A stretch of 64,000 bases of DNA from Vibrio aphrogenes (GTDB lineage Bacteria > Pseudomonadota > Gammaproteobacteria > Enterobacterales > Vibrionaceae). Position numbers and translations under genes: made by a program. Shown here piece by piece: positions 1 to 9,470 of the stretch (position 1 is its first letter; each line of letters begins with the position of its first letter). The notes below the pieces were generated by a model. The model worked only from the letters and a program-made list of their open reading frames with translations. It had not been told where the DNA came from and searched no databases. The stretch is from the NCBI RefSeq assembly GCF_002157735.2, contig NZ_AP018689.1, positions 496,001 to 560,000 on the forward strand, read 5' to 3'.

Positions 1-1338
1 CACGCCTCTGGTGATATGGATAAAACTCGCCAATTGATAGCCAAAGCCTCCGGAACGCTTGGGGTTTTAGTGACATTAGTGACTTTATTTGGAGTGCTCG
101 GGTCGGGAATTGTTACAGCGATTTTTGGTGCGGGCTGGTTTATGGATTGGCTCAATGGTGGACCAGATGCCCATAAGTTTCTTCTGGCGAGCTTTTTATT
201 AAAAATCACCTTTCCTTATTTGTGGTTCATCACTTTTGTGGCGTTATCTGGTGCGATTCTAAACACCTTAGGGAAGTTTGCCGTTTCATCTTTTACCCCG
301 GTATTTTTAAATATCATGATGATTGTGGCCGCACTGTATATCTCACCGAATATGGAACAGCCAGAAGTCGGCTTGGCCATCGGGGTGTTTTTAGGGGGGT
401 TAGTCCAATTTTTATTCCAAATTCCATTTTTATTAAAGCAAGGAATGATCGTTCGTCCGCAATGGGGATGGAATGATCCAGGCGTGAAACGAATCCGCAC
501 TTTAATGATTCCTGCTTTATTTGGCGTTTCTGTTAGTCAGATCAACTTGTTATTTGATTCAGCAGTAGCCAGCTTCTTAGCGACAGGCTCGATTAGTTAT
601 TTGTATTATTCTGACCGGTTGCTTGAGTTTCCTTTAGGGTTATTTGGGATTGCGATTGCCACGGTAATTTTACCGGCGCTGTCTCGTAATCATGTGGATG
701 CTGAAAGTCACGGTTTTGCGAAAACTATGGACTGGGGGGTGCGTATGGTGCTATTGCTTGGCGTCCCGGCGATGTGCGGTTTGATTATTCTTGCCAAACC
801 AATGTTGATGGTATTGTTTATGCGTGGGGAGTTCTCACCGGCGGATGTGCAAAATGCCTCTTTATCACTGTGGGCTTATGCGACGGGTTTGTTAAACTTT
901 ATGTTAATTAAAGTGCTCGCACCGGGATATTATTCGAGACAAGATACCAAAACTCCTGTTCGTTATGGCATTATCGCTATGCTAACCAACATCGTTTTTA
1001 ATGCTATTTTTGCCTACTTCTTTGGTTACGTCGGTTTGGCTTTAGCCACTTCTTTGTCAGCGCTCGTTAATATGACGTTGTTATATCGTGGATTACATAT
1101 TGCCAATGTTTATCGTTTATCAAAAGAAACCATTGGCTTTGCAATAAAGGTAGCATTGGCAGGCGCTGTCATGGTCGCTGCGATTGAATGGCAGATGGCT
1201 GATTTTGATGTATGGTTAAGCTGGTCAACGGCTTATCGTGCAATGTGGTTAGTTGGCTTGATCGGTTTAGGTGCTTTAGTCTATGTGGTGTCTGCGCTGA
1301 TCTTAGGTGTGCGTACGCGACATTTAAAAGCCGATTAA
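1..1338 (+). CDS. murJ: MurJ lipid II flippase (5' end outside window)
   Basis: Integral membrane protein of the MurJ/MviN (MOP exporter) family, which flips lipid II across the inner membrane for peptidoglycan synthesis. The reading frame is open from base 1, so about 445 residues are visible. The family is usually about 510-520 aa, so roughly the first 70-80 residues lie upstream. Many hydrophobic helices are evident, and a family-typical stretch (YLYYSDRLLEFPLGLFGIAI) lies near the middle. An ATG at 16 is internal and not the true start. ribF and ileS follow on the same strand, the usual order in Vibrionaceae. Identification is firm; only the N-terminus is missing. Confidence 0.95.
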   Translation, partial: HASGDMDKTRQLIAKASGTLGVLVTLVTLFGVLGSGIVTAIFGAGWFMDWLNGGPDAHKFLLASFLLKITFPYLWFITFVALSGAILNTLGKFAVSSFTPVFLNIMMIVAALYISPNMEQPEVGLAIGVFLGGLVQFLFQIPFLLKQGMIVRPQWGWNDPGVKRIRTLMIPALFGVSVSQINLLFDSAVASFLATGSISYLYYSDRLLEFPLGLFGIAIATVILPALSRNHVDAESHGFAKTMDWGVRMVLLLGVPAMCGLIILAKPMLMVLFMRGEFSPADVQNASLSLWAYATGLLNFMLIKVLAPGYYSRQDTKTPVRYGIIAMLTNIVFNAIFAYFFGYVGLALATSLSALVNMTLLYRGLHIANVYRLSKETIGFAIKVALAGAVMVAAIEWQMADFDVWLSWSTAYRAMWLVGLIGLGALVYVVSALILGVRTRHLKAD

Positions 1339-1440
1339 ACAAAGCTGAGTAAAGCCGATTCAAGCGCTCGCATCTTAAGGGTATAACGTATATAATTCGC
1401 CGGTTTAACGCTTGGCAACAATTTGGTAATAAAGAACCAT

Positions 1441-2424
1441 ATGGAATTAATCCGGGGCATTCATAACATTAAACCGCATCATAAAGGATGCGTACTGAGC
1501 ATTGGTAATTTTGATGGGGTGCATTTAGGGCACCAACAAGTCTTAACCCAGCTTTGTGAGCAGGCTGATCGCTTAGGGTTACCTGCGGTGGTGATGACAT
1601 TTGAACCCCAACCAATGGAATTTTTTGCTAAACAAGCGGCACCAGCACGTTTAACACGTCTACGAGATAAGTTCGTTCAATTAGAAAAATGTCAAATAGA
1701 CCGTTTATTATGTGTTAATTTTAACCAAGAATTTGCCAGTCAAAGCCCAGCAGATTTCATCTATGAATTGTTGGTGAGACGTTTAGGTGTTAAATTTTTG
1801 GTAGTAGGTGATGATTTTTGCTTTGGTAAAGATCGGAAAGGTAATTTTTCAGATCTACAACGAGCCGCTCAAGAACATGACTTTCAAGTGGTAAGCACGC
1901 AAAGTTTTTGTATGCCAGCCCGCGTCACTCAACAAGACGCTACGCCTATCCGGGTGAGCAGTACGGCGATTCGTCAAGCGCTTGCCAGTGATGACTTAGC
2001 CTCAGCCACAACCATGCTCGGGCGTGATTACAGTATTAATGGTCGAGTTTCTCATGGCCGTAAATTGGGTCGAACCATCGGGTTTCCCACGGCAAATATA
2101 CCGTTAAAACGTAATGTTTCTCCGGTGTCTGGGGTGTATGCGGTGAAGGTCAAAGGGGCGGATGAGCAAAAAATGGTGGGAGGGGTAGCCAATATCGGCA
2201 ATCGACCTACCGTCAATGGCATACGTCAGCAATTAGAAGTTCATTTATTCGACTTCAAACAGAATTTATATGGCAAACAATTAGAAGTGGTTTTGCTGCA
2301 TAAAATTCGTGATGAACAAAAATTTGATTCATTCGAATTATTGAAACAACAAATAGAATTAGATGCGCAAGTAGCAAGGGTGTGGTTACTTGAACACAAT
2401 ATGTTTTCAGAGGCACTTGCTTGA
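1441..2424 (+). CDS. ribF: RibF, bifunctional riboflavin kinase/FAD synthetase
   Basis: Converts riboflavin to FMN and FMN to FAD in the cytoplasm. The N-terminal nucleotidyltransferase domain carries GNFDGVHLGH at residues 22-31. The C-terminal flavokinase domain carries GRTIGFPTAN near residue 210. The length of 327 aa is normal. I chose the ATG at 1441 because family members begin MELIRGIHN; a TTG at 1423 in the same frame is possible but unlikely. Lies 102 nt after murJ and 60 nt before ileS, with no terminator visible between, so it is probably co-transcribed with ileS and lspA. Confidence 0.95.
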   Translation: MELIRGIHNIKPHHKGCVLSIGNFDGVHLGHQQVLTQLCEQADRLGLPAVVMTFEPQPMEFFAKQAAPARLTRLRDKFVQLEKCQIDRLLCVNFNQEFASQSPADFIYELLVRRLGVKFLVVGDDFCFGKDRKGNFSDLQRAAQEHDFQVVSTQSFCMPARVTQQDATPIRVSSTAIRQALASDDLASATTMLGRDYSINGRVSHGRKLGRTIGFPTANIPLKRNVSPVSGVYAVKVKGADEQKMVGGVANIGNRPTVNGIRQQLEVHLFDFKQNLYGKQLEVVLLHKIRDEQKFDSFELLKQQIELDAQVARVWLLEHNMFSEALA

Positions 2425-2484
2425 TTGAGTATCTCTGCGAATTTTTTAATTAATGTCGCCCAAATGTAACGGAATTAAGAATCG

Positions 2485-5343
2485 ATGACTGACTATAAAG
2501 ATACTCTGAATCTACCTGAAACAGGGTTTCCAATGCGCGGAAATCTGGCCAATCGTGAGCCAGAAATGCTTAAGCGTTGGTACAAAGAAGATCTTTACAG
2601 CGCAATCCGTGCTGCAAAGAAAGGTAAAAAATCCTTCGTATTACACGATGGCCCTCCTTATGCCAACGGTGATATTCATATTGGTCACGCTCTAAACAAG
2701 ATTCTTAAAGATATTATTATTAAGTCAAAGACCTTATCTGGCTTTGATGCGCCGTACGTTCCAGGTTGGGACTGCCATGGTCTTCCAATTGAATTAATGG
2801 TTGAGAAGAAAAAAGGTAAGCCAGGCCAAAAAATTTCTGCAGCTGAATTCCGTGAAGAATGTCGTAAATATGCGGCAGGCCAAGTTGAAGGGCAAAAAGA
2901 AAGCTTTAAACGTCTAGGTATTATGGGCGAGTGGGACAAACCTTACCGCACTATGGACTTTGATACTGAAGCGAACATTATTCGTGCGCTAGGTAAAATC
3001 GCCGATCAAGGTCACTTACTAAAAGGTTTCAAACCGGTTCACTGGTGTACCGATTGTGGTTCAGCATTGGCTGAAGCAGAAGTGGAATACAAAGATAAAG
3101 TATCGCCTTCTATCGATGTGCGTTTTAAAGCAGCAGATGAAGCCGCTGTCGTTGCCAAGTTTGATTGTAAAGATGGTCATCAAGGCGAAGGTGATGTGTC
3201 GATTGTGATTTGGACGACCACGCCTTGGACTCTACCAGCTAACCGCGCGGTATGTTTACGTGACGACCTTGAGTATGTTCTTATCCAAGTGGAAGCACAT
3301 GGTGAGCACAAAGCGGAACGTATCATCGTCGCGTCTGAGTTAGCGAAGTCGGTACTGGATCGTGCGGGTATTGAGCATTTCCATAACTTAGGTTTTACTA
3401 CCGGTAAAGAGTTAGAGCTTTCTCGCTTTAATCACCCATTCTATGAGTTTGATGTGCCTGCGATTTTAGGCGATCACGTTACAACAGATTCAGGTACAGG
3501 TGTGGTTCATACCGCGCCGGGTCACGGTCAAGAAGACTTTGTGGTGGGTAAGCAATACGGTCTAGAAGTGGCAAACCCAGTCGGTTCAAACGGTGTTTAC
3601 CTACCGGATACTGAGCTATTTGCCGGCCAACACGTATTTAAAGCCAACGATTCAGTGCTTGAAGTATTGAAAGAAAAAGGCGCTTTATTACATCATCACG
3701 CTTATGAACATAGCTACCCACACTGCTGGCGTCACAAGACTCCGATCATCTTCCGTGCAACTCCACAATGGTTTGTCTCGATGGATCAAGCGGGTCTACG
3801 TGCAAAAGCATTAAGCGAAATTAAAAATGTTCAGTGGATGCCTGAATGGGGTCAAAGCCGTATCGAAGGCATGATCGAAGGTCGCCCTGAATGGTGTATC
3901 TCTCGTCAACGTACTTGGGGCGTGCCAATTGCTTTATTCGTACATAAAGAAACCGCTGAACTGCACCCTAATACGCCAGAACTGATTGAAAAAGTTGCGA
4001 AATTAGTGGAACAAAAAGGCATTCAAGCTTGGTGGGATGTTGAAATTGCCGACCTTATGGGCGAAGCGGATGCGGCGAATTACGAAAAAGTACTTGATAC
4101 TTTAGACGTATGGTTCGATTCTGGTGCCACTCACTTTGCGGTAGTAGATAGCCGTGAGGAATTCAATGGCAACAGCGCTGATCTTTACCTTGAAGGTTCG
4201 GATCAACACCGCGGTTGGTTCCAATCATCGTTGATTACTTCGGTTGCGATCAAAGATAAAGCACCTTACAAACAAGTATTAACGCACGGTTTCGTGGTTG
4301 ATGGCAATGGTCGTAAGATGTCGAAATCTATCGGTAACGTGGTTGCGCCAAAAGATGTAACCAACAAGTTGGGTGCTGACATTTTACGTCTATGGGTAGC
4401 TTCAACTGACTACACCGGTGAAGTTGCGGTTTCTGATGAAATTCTAAAACGTAGCGCCGATGCTTACCGTCGTATTCGTAACACGGCACGTTTCTTCCTC
4501 GCAAACTTGAACGGCTTCAACCCAGCAACCGATATGGTGGCACCGGAAGATATGGTGGCATTAGATCGTTGGGCGGTAGCTCGTGCACAAGCGGCGCAAA
4601 CCGAAATCGTTAAAGCTTATGAAGAATACAACACCCATGGCGTTACGCAGCGTTTAATGCAGTTCTGTTCAATTGAAATGGGCTCATTCTACCTCGATGT
4701 AATTAAAGACCGTCAGTACACAGCAAAACGTGGTGGTCATGCTCAACGTAGCTGTCAAACCGCGCTTTACTACATTGTTGAAGCCTTAGTACGTTGGATG
4801 GCTCCAATCATGTCATTCACGGCTGATGAAATTTGGAATGAAATGCCAGCCAAACTGCCTAATGGTGAGGCTCGTGATAAGTTCGTATTTACGGGTGAAT
4901 GGTTCGATGGTTTATTTGGTCTTGCGGAAGGCGAAGAGCTAAACAACACATTCTGGACGCAAATCCAAACGGTACGTGCTTCAGTGAACAAATTGCTTGA
5001 AGCTGCGCGTAATGACAAAACCATTGGTGGCTCATTACAAGCGGAAGTGACTCTGTTCGCAGAGGAGGCGTTAGCCGCAACCATCAATAAACTTGAAGAT
5101 GAATTGCGCTTCGTACTATTAACCTCTAAAGCACAAGTAAAACCGCTTAGCGAGAAAACGGACTCAGCCAAAGAAACTGAAGTTGAAGGTTTATTTGTAG
5201 AAGTTGCGGCTTCTGAAGCTGAGAAGTGTGATCGTTGTTGGCACCATGTGGCCGATGTTGGCACTATCGCCGGTCACGAAACTATCTGTGGTCGCTGCGT
5301 TTCAAACGTAGATGGCGACGGTGAAGTTCGTCAGTTCGCATAA
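2485..5343 (+). CDS. ileS: Isoleucyl-tRNA synthetase
   Basis: Class Ia aminoacyl-tRNA synthetase charging tRNA-Ile, 952 aa, normal length for the bacterial enzyme. The HIGH signature is at residues 65-68 ([10 protein letters not shown]). The KMSKS loop is near residue 611 ([10 protein letters not shown]). The editing (CP1) domain contains the conserved [10 protein letters not shown] stretch. The C-terminal zinc-binding segment has paired CxxC motifs (CDRCWHH and CGRC). The lspA start lies 2 nt after the stop, so the two are almost certainly translated from one mRNA. Confidence 0.98.
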   Translation: MTDYKDTLNLPETGFPMRGNLANREPEMLKRWYKEDLYSAIRAAKKGKKSFVLHDGPPYANGDIHIGHALNKILKDIIIKSKTLSGFDAPYVPGWDCHGLPIELMVEKKKGKPGQKISAAEFREECRKYAAGQVEGQKESFKRLGIMGEWDKPYRTMDFDTEANIIRALGKIADQGHLLKGFKPVHWCTDCGSALAEAEVEYKDKVSPSIDVRFKAADEAAVVAKFDCKDGHQGEGDVSIVIWTTTPWTLPANRAVCLRDDLEYVLIQVEAHGEHKAERIIVASELAKSVLDRAGIEHFHNLGFTTGKELELSRFNHPFYEFDVPAILGDHVTTDSGTGVVHTAPGHGQEDFVVGKQYGLEVANPVGSNGVYLPDTELFAGQHVFKANDSVLEVLKEKGALLHHHAYEHSYPHCWRHKTPIIFRATPQWFVSMDQAGLRAKALSEIKNVQWMPEWGQSRIEGMIEGRPEWCISRQRTWGVPIALFVHKETAELHPNTPELIEKVAKLVEQKGIQAWWDVEIADLMGEADAANYEKVLDTLDVWFDSGATHFAVVDSREEFNGNSADLYLEGSDQHRGWFQSSLITSVAIKDKAPYKQVLTHGFVVDGNGRKMSKSIGNVVAPKDVTNKLGADILRLWVASTDYTGEVAVSDEILKRSADAYRRIRNTARFFLANLNGFNPATDMVAPEDMVALDRWAVARAQAAQTEIVKAYEEYNTHGVTQRLMQFCSIEMGSFYLDVIKDRQYTAKRGGHAQRSCQTALYYIVEALVRWMAPIMSFTADEIWNEMPAKLPNGEARDKFVFTGEWFDGLFGLAEGEELNNTFWTQIQTVRASVNKLLEAARNDKTIGGSLQAEVTLFAEEALAATINKLEDELRFVLLTSKAQVKPLSEKTDSAKETEVEGLFVEVAASEAEKCDRCWHHVADVGTIAGHETICGRCVSNVDGDGEVRQFA

Positions 5344-5345
5344 AA

Positions 5346-5861
5346 ATGAGTTTACTTAATATGAGTGGCTTAAAACAAACGGGTCTCCGCTGGCTATGGC
5401 TAGCGGTAGTCGTGTTTTGCTTTGATATTGGCATTAAGTTAGTGGTGATGAACAACATGGGATATGGTTGGACCAACCGTATTGAAGTATTGCCATTTTT
5501 CAACTTACTGTATGTACATAACTTAGGGGCCGCCTTTAGCTTTTTGAGTGATCAAGAAGGTTGGCAGCGTTGGTTCTTTTCCGGGATAGCCTTTGTCGTG
5601 ACCGGGGTACTGATGCTTTGGATGCGTAAGCTACCGGCCACCGAACGTTGGAACAATATCGCTTATTCATTAGTGATTGGAGGCGCACTTGGCAATGTTT
5701 TTGACCGTTTAGTGCATGGCTTTGTGGTGGATTATCTGGATTTCTTCTGGGGTAATTACCATTGGCCAGCCTTTAATCTGGCTGATTCTGCCATTTGTAT
5801 TGGTGCGGTAATGATCGTAATCGACGGCTTCCGTTCGAAAAAAGAGCAAGCAGAGCGTTAA
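5346..5861 (+). CDS. lspA: Signal peptidase II (prolipoprotein signal peptidase)
   Basis: Inner-membrane aspartic protease that cleaves the signal peptide of diacylated prolipoproteins. 171 aa with four hydrophobic segments. The catalytic aspartates are likely D129 (GFVVDY) and D147 (FNLADSA), both in conserved blocks. The start at 5346, immediately after the ileS stop, gives the usual family length. It has no strong own Shine-Dalgarno, which fits translational coupling to ileS. A hairpin terminator follows at 5942. Confidence 0.96.
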   Translation: MSLLNMSGLKQTGLRWLWLAVVVFCFDIGIKLVVMNNMGYGWTNRIEVLPFFNLLYVHNLGAAFSFLSDQEGWQRWFFSGIAFVVTGVLMLWMRKLPATERWNNIAYSLVIGGALGNVFDRLVHGFVVDYLDFFWGNYHWPAFNLADSAICIGAVMIVIDGFRSKKEQAER

Positions 5862-5941
5862 TTCGCGACATAAGCCTTAGCTATACCCAAGTAACATCAA
5901 GATGCTGAGAAGATCGCCTCTTAATATTGCTTAACAATATG

Positions 5942-5973
5942 AGCGCCGTTGGTTTTTCCTGCGGTGCTTTTTT
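5942..5973 (+). terminator. Intrinsic terminator after lspA
   Basis: A stem AGCGCCG/CGGTGCT (one G-U pair) with a 13-nt loop is followed by a run of T. It separates the ribF-ileS-lspA transcript from fkpB. Confidence 0.7.
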
Positions 5974-5983
5974 ATATAATCTT

Positions 5984-6032
5984 CTCGAAACTCGAAACTC
6001 GAAACTCGAAACTCGAAACTCGAAACTCGAAA
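5984..6032. repeat. Heptanucleotide tandem repeat (ctcgaaa)x7
   Basis: Seven perfect head-to-tail copies of the 7-mer ctcgaaa, followed by a partial unit. The array sits between the lspA terminator and the fkpB start, ending about 18 nt before the start codon and just before the ribosome binding site (aagga near 6040). The same heptamer, and its relative (AGTTCCT)n, recurs in other intergenic regions of this window. Confidence 0.95.
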
Positions 6033-6050
6033 CTAAAATAAGGACGTTTT

Positions 6051-6479
6051 GTGTCAGTAATTACAGCAAGTAGTACGGTGACTTTACATTTTACCATTAA
6101 GTTAAAAGATGGCTCGGTAGCGGATAGTACGCATAATATGGGCAAGCCTGCGAAGTTTTCGATGGGTGATGGCAGTTTAAGTCCAAACTTTGAACAGTGT
6201 TTGATCGGGTTACAAACAGGTGACAGTAAAGCGATTGAATTAGACGCTGAGGATGCTTTTGGCATGGCCAATCCTGATTTTATTCAATACATGGATAAAA
6301 CCCGTTTTAGTGGTCAAGATTTAGAAGTTGGCACCATTATGGCATTTTCAGGCCCTGACGGTAGTGAGATTCCCGGGATCATCTCTGAGGTTAATGGAGA
6401 ATCGGTAAAAGTTGATTTTAATCATCCACTTGCTGGGCAGGCAGTCATTTTTGATGTGGAGATTTTAAACGTTGATTAA
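6051..6479 (+). CDS. fkpB: FKBP-type peptidyl-prolyl isomerase FkpB (SlpA)
   Basis: Small cytoplasmic FKBP-type prolyl cis-trans isomerase, 142 aa, of the SlpA/FkpB subfamily. It begins with the beta-strand pattern VTLHFTIKLKDGSVADST and has the inserted-flap architecture (SLSPNFEQCLIGLQTGD, then DAEDAFG). The start is a GTG at 6051 with an aagga Shine-Dalgarno 6-10 nt upstream. fkpB followed by ispH is a widely conserved pair. The perfect heptamer array directly upstream is unusual and could vary the promoter-to-RBS distance. Confidence 0.92.
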   Translation: MSVITASSTVTLHFTIKLKDGSVADSTHNMGKPAKFSMGDGSLSPNFEQCLIGLQTGDSKAIELDAEDAFGMANPDFIQYMDKTRFSGQDLEVGTIMAFSGPDGSEIPGIISEVNGESVKVDFNHPLAGQAVIFDVEILNVD

Positions 6480-6552
6480 CATCTATCGGTTGTCAGAGAT
6501 TCGGTAATAGGTAGAATAGCGCCATTATCGGATGCTTTTATGATACGAAGAG

Positions 6553-7509
6553 ATGACTCAGAACATGAAAATTTTGTTAGCGAACCCTCGTGGCTTTTGT
6601 GCGGGTGTTGATCGTGCGATCAGTATTGTTGAACGTGCATTAGAAATGTACCAGCCGCCAATCTATGTCCGTCATGAAGTGGTGCATAACCGTTTTGTGG
6701 TTGAAGGGTTAAAGCAGCGTGGTGCAGTCTTTGTTGAAGAATTATCTGAAGTGCCCGATGATAATATTGTGATTTTCTCCGCTCATGGGGTATCACAAGC
6801 GGTGCGTCAAGAAGCTAAAGAGCGCCAATTGACGGTGTTTGATGCAACTTGCCCATTAGTGACCAAAGTTCATATGGAAGTGGCGCGCGCCAGTCGTAAA
6901 CATATGGAAGTGGTGCTGATTGGCCATGCGGGGCACCCAGAAGTGGAAGGTACCATGGGCCAGTATACCAGTGATACTGGCGGCATGTACTTAGTTGAAC
7001 GCCCAGAAGATGTGGCAAAGCTGGTGGTTAAAGACCCAACACACCTTCATTATGTGAGCCAGACAACGTTATCCGTTGATGAAACATCGGATGTGATTGA
7101 TGAGTTGCGTCGAGTTTTCCCTAAGATCCAAGGCCCGCGTAAAGATGATATTTGCTATGCGACACAAAACCGTCAAGATGCGGTACGTATTTTGGCTGGT
7201 AGCGTTGATGTGATGGTCGTAGTTGGCTCGAAAAACTCATCAAACTCAACACGACTAAAAGAGCTATCAGAAAAACTAGGCACTCCAGGCTATTTGACCG
7301 ATTGTTCTGAAGATATTAATCCTGCTTGGTTTGATGGTAAAACTAAAGTTGGTGTTACAGCAGGTGCATCGGCTCCTGAAGAGCTCGTCAATCAAATCAT
7401 TGAGCGTATTAAAGAGCTAGGCGGACGTGATGTAGAAGAAGTACTAGGCCGTGAAGAAAATATGTTTTTTGAAGTGCCAAAAGAGCTGCAAATAAAGAAT
7501 GTGGAGTAG
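6553..7509 (+). CDS. ispH: IspH, 4-hydroxy-3-methylbut-2-enyl diphosphate reductase
   Basis: Last enzyme of the MEP isoprenoid pathway: an iron-sulfur reductase that turns HMBPP into IPP and DMAPP. The three cluster cysteines are present: C16 (RGFCAGVD), C100 (DATCPLV) and C201 (KDDICYAT), numbered from 6553. Homologues usually begin [14 protein letters not shown], so the ATG at 6565 may be the real start; neither candidate has a strong Shine-Dalgarno. Length 314-318 aa is normal. A terminator follows at 7578. Confidence 0.96.
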   Translation: MTQNMKILLANPRGFCAGVDRAISIVERALEMYQPPIYVRHEVVHNRFVVEGLKQRGAVFVEELSEVPDDNIVIFSAHGVSQAVRQEAKERQLTVFDATCPLVTKVHMEVARASRKHMEVVLIGHAGHPEVEGTMGQYTSDTGGMYLVERPEDVAKLVVKDPTHLHYVSQTTLSVDETSDVIDELRRVFPKIQGPRKDDICYATQNRQDAVRILAGSVDVMVVVGSKNSSNSTRLKELSEKLGTPGYLTDCSEDINPAWFDGKTKVGVTAGASAPEELVNQIIERIKELGGRDVEEVLGREENMFFEVPKELQIKNVE

Positions 7510-7577
7510 CGTTAGCGTTGCTCGGTAAAGACGTTACTCGTGGCTCGGAAAAGATGGTTCGATACAAATTTAAACAA

Positions 7578-7617
7578 GGTCGCTAGGTGAAAATCTAGCG
7601 GCCTTTTTGTTTTTTAA
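7578..7617 (+). terminator. Intrinsic terminator after ispH
   Basis: A stem GGTCGCTAG/CTAGCGGCC (one G-U pair) with an 8-nt loop, then a T-rich tail. It closes the ispH transcript. Confidence 0.85.
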
Positions 7618-7639
7618 GTTATTGTCTTTTTTAAAGGTT

Positions 7640-7679
7640 GTCATCCTGAATAGTGAGGCACGAACGTGGTTCAGGATCT
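7640..7679 (+). repeat. REP-like palindrome, copy 1
   Basis: Built as GTCAT, a stem arm (CCTGAA), a loop with GTGAGGCACGAA, the opposite stem arm (TTCAGG), then ATCT. The same GTCAT...TGAGG.ACGAA...ATCT plan recurs at 9600-9636 and, inverted, at 9665-9706, with different but still self-complementary stems. It lies on the left side of the DUF4145/DUF4393 insert. Confidence 0.75.
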
Positions 7680-7758
7680 CCCACAGCCTGTTGAGGCTTT
7701 AATTCCAACTTACATCAAACTATTCAAATAAATACTCATTGTCACTCATGGGGTTAGA

Positions 7759-7787
7759 GTTTAGTTGATGTATAGTGAGAACTAAAC
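7759..7787. other. Inverted repeat in the 7510-7863 intergenic region
   Basis: An 8-bp perfect inverted repeat, GTTTAGTT/AACTAAAC, separated by 13 nt. It lies upstream of the GTTAGAC motif (7834-7840) that precedes the DUF4145 gene. Function unknown: it may be part of a degenerate recombination site or an operator. Besides the ispH terminator and REP-like copy 1, I see nothing else in this gap. Confidence 0.4.
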
Positions 7788-7863
7788 AGGTAAATTTGGG
7801 GCATAAAATTTGGCAGTTTTCTATCTAATAAGCGTTAGACATCTATGAGGTAATGAAGTAAAT

Positions 7864-8543
7864 ATGAAGAGAAATGACTACTTCCCGCCATCCTTAGGCA
7901 AAGGTGAGTTTCACTGCCCGCATTGCAATGTTTATGCGAAACAATTCTATGGGCATGTCCACTCTATTGCCAATTTCCAATGGAATAGCATTGTAGATGA
8001 CCATTCACATTTCAATGAACCACTTCCAAAGGAGTGGATCGTAACGAAATGCCAGCATTGCAATGATATTGCAGTCTGGTTTGGGGATAACATGCTGTAC
8101 CCCAAAAAATACTTCCACCACCACCGAACTTAGATTTACAGGATGAGATAAAGTCGGATTATCTTGAAGCTGCCCATATACTCGGAGATTCACCTAGAGC
8201 AGCGGCAGCACTTTTAAGATTAAGTCTGCAAAAGCTCTGTATACAGCTTGGTGAAAAAGGCGAGAATATAAACGCAGATATAAAAAGCCTTGTTGGTAAA
8301 GGATTAAACCCACTAGTGCAAAAGTCCCTAGACGCCCTTCGAATTACAGGTAACAACGCAGTTCATCCTGGAGAGATAAATCTTTCCGAAGAGCCGGAGC
8401 GAGTACTAAAGTTATTTGAACTTATCAATTTCATTGCGGATAAAATGATCACAGAGCCTAAAGAAATTGAGAGCTTCTATGGAACACTACCTTCTGGATC
8501 TTTAGAGGCTGTTGAGAAGCGGGATAAATTTGCGAGCAAGTAA
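7864..8543 (+). pseudogene. DUF4145-family protein gene with a frameshift
   Basis: The 5' part (7864-8133, 89 aa) has two CxxC pairs (FHCPHC, C18/C21, and CQHC) typical of the N-terminal zinc-binding part of DUF4145 proteins, and ends at a TAG. The conserved C-terminal part continues in the -1 frame: DEIKSDYLEAAHILGDSPRA, then LRLSLQKLC and ITGNNAVHPGEI, to a stop at 8541-8543. The frame is restored at an A6 run (8104-8109): with one more A it would read YPKKILPPPPNLDLQDE. This is most simply a one-base deletion in a homopolymer, or a sequencing error; programmed -1 slippage is less likely. DUF4145 proteins are often found near restriction and defence genes; exact function unknown. Confidence 0.8.
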
Positions 8544-8594
8544 CTGCATAGGAAAAAATACTCGCTTCGCTCCTATTTCTCATGTGAGTTAAGC
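8542..8594. repeat. attC-like hairpin between the two accessory genes
   Basis: Starts inside the stop of the DUF4145 gene (AAC) and ends with GTTAAGC, which fits the integron core site GTTRRRY. ATAGGA/TCCTAT form an internal stem, and AACT/AGTT close the ends. The left core (AAGTAAC) fits RYYYAAC poorly. Length and position just after a stop codon are as expected of a cassette recombination site, but it is degenerate. Confidence 0.4.
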
Positions 8595-8622
8595 GTTAAA
8601 AGAATAAGGAAGAATTCCAATT

Positions 8623-9447
8623 ATGAGTAATGAAAGTAGTAACGAGAGCAATATTGAAGGAACTATCAATGCCGTAACTGGATTAGCAAAAGCTATTCCA
8701 GTTTATGAAGACGCATTACAACCTGCTGCGAAGGAAATAGGAAAAGCTTTATGTACCGTAGCAAAAACTGTCAATGTAGCATTGGCCCCTGTCTCTTCAT
8801 TAGTTTGGGGTTATGACAAAATTAAAGATTTTGTTGATACAAAAGTGTCCGAGAAGTTATCTAGTGTAAAAGATGAAGACATCGTTTCTCCTCCGCCAAA
8901 TGTTGCAGGCCCTGCGCTAGAATCACTTAAGTACACGGGTAGCATAGAAGAATTGAAAGAGCTTTATGCTAACTTGATCGCTTCAAGTATGGATAAAAAT
9001 ACAACTCATAAAGCTCATCCATCTTTTGTTGAAATAATTAAGCAGTTATCACCAGACGAGGCTAAATTGCTTGTTTACTTTACTTCATCAGGTTCTGCTC
9101 CGATTATAGACATAAAAAATAACCGTAAAGACAAATCGGGTGGTAGATATGAGTATAGGTATTTCACCAATATTGGTGAGAAACTAAACGTGGAGAATTT
9201 GGGATTAAACTCTTCGTATTGGAGTAATTTAATTCGGTTAGGGCTTGTTGATATTCCAGATAATTTTCAACTCATTGAAGAAGGTATCTACGACGAAATT
9301 ATTTCTCATATGACAGTCAAAAGTATAGTTAGCCATATAAACAAACAAGAGGGTAGAGTTGCCGAAATAAAAAAAACGGCTGTTCTTGTAACCGATTTGG
9401 GGCGTCAGTTTATTGATGTTTGTGTTGTAGATCATCGAACACAATAA
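8623..9447 (+). CDS. DUF4393 / Abi-alpha family protein
   Basis: 274 aa, no signal peptide. The N-terminal third is helical and Ala-rich, containing AKAIPVYEDALQPAAKEIGK. The centre has the family-like blocks PNVAGPALESLKYTGSIEELKELYANLIASSMD and HPSFVEIIKQLSPDEAKLL, typical of DUF4393 (Abi-alpha), a family annotated as abortive-infection related. The C-terminal part resembles a winged-helix-like segment (SNLIRLGLVDIP...LVTDLGRQFIDVC). The start at 8623 follows an AAGGAAG ribosome binding site. The gene is AT-rich compared with the flanking core genes. The VCR-like sequence begins 3 nt after the stop. A phage-defence role is an inference from the family only. Confidence 0.75.
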   Translation: MSNESSNESNIEGTINAVTGLAKAIPVYEDALQPAAKEIGKALCTVAKTVNVALAPVSSLVWGYDKIKDFVDTKVSEKLSSVKDEDIVSPPPNVAGPALESLKYTGSIEELKELYANLIASSMDKNTTHKAHPSFVEIIKQLSPDEAKLLVYFTSSGSAPIIDIKNNRKDKSGGRYEYRYFTNIGEKLNVENLGLNSSYWSNLIRLGLVDIPDNFQLIEEGIYDEIISHMTVKSIVSHINKQEGRVAEIKKTAVLVTDLGRQFIDVCVVDHRTQ

Positions 9448-9450
9448 TTC

Positions 9451-9470
9451 ATCTAACAAACGACTATTGC
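9451..9470 (+). repeat. VCR/attC-like left end after the DUF4393 gene
   Basis: ATCTAAC fits the integron core RYYYAAC, and the following TAACAAACGACTATTG resembles the start of Vibrio cholerae repeats (TAACAAACGCCTCAAG). It lies immediately after a stop codon, as attC sites do in cassettes. I found no clear matching right end; the site appears truncated. Confidence 0.45.

Noticed and set aside
5881-5930. A dispersed Vibrio repeat starting TATACCCAAGTAACATCAAG
   Set aside because: It looks familiar, but there is only one copy here and no structure of its own, so I cannot support it from this window.
7864-8133. A complete 89-aa zinc-ribbon protein
   Set aside because: The conserved remainder of the DUF4145 family follows in the -1 frame, so this is the first half of a broken gene.
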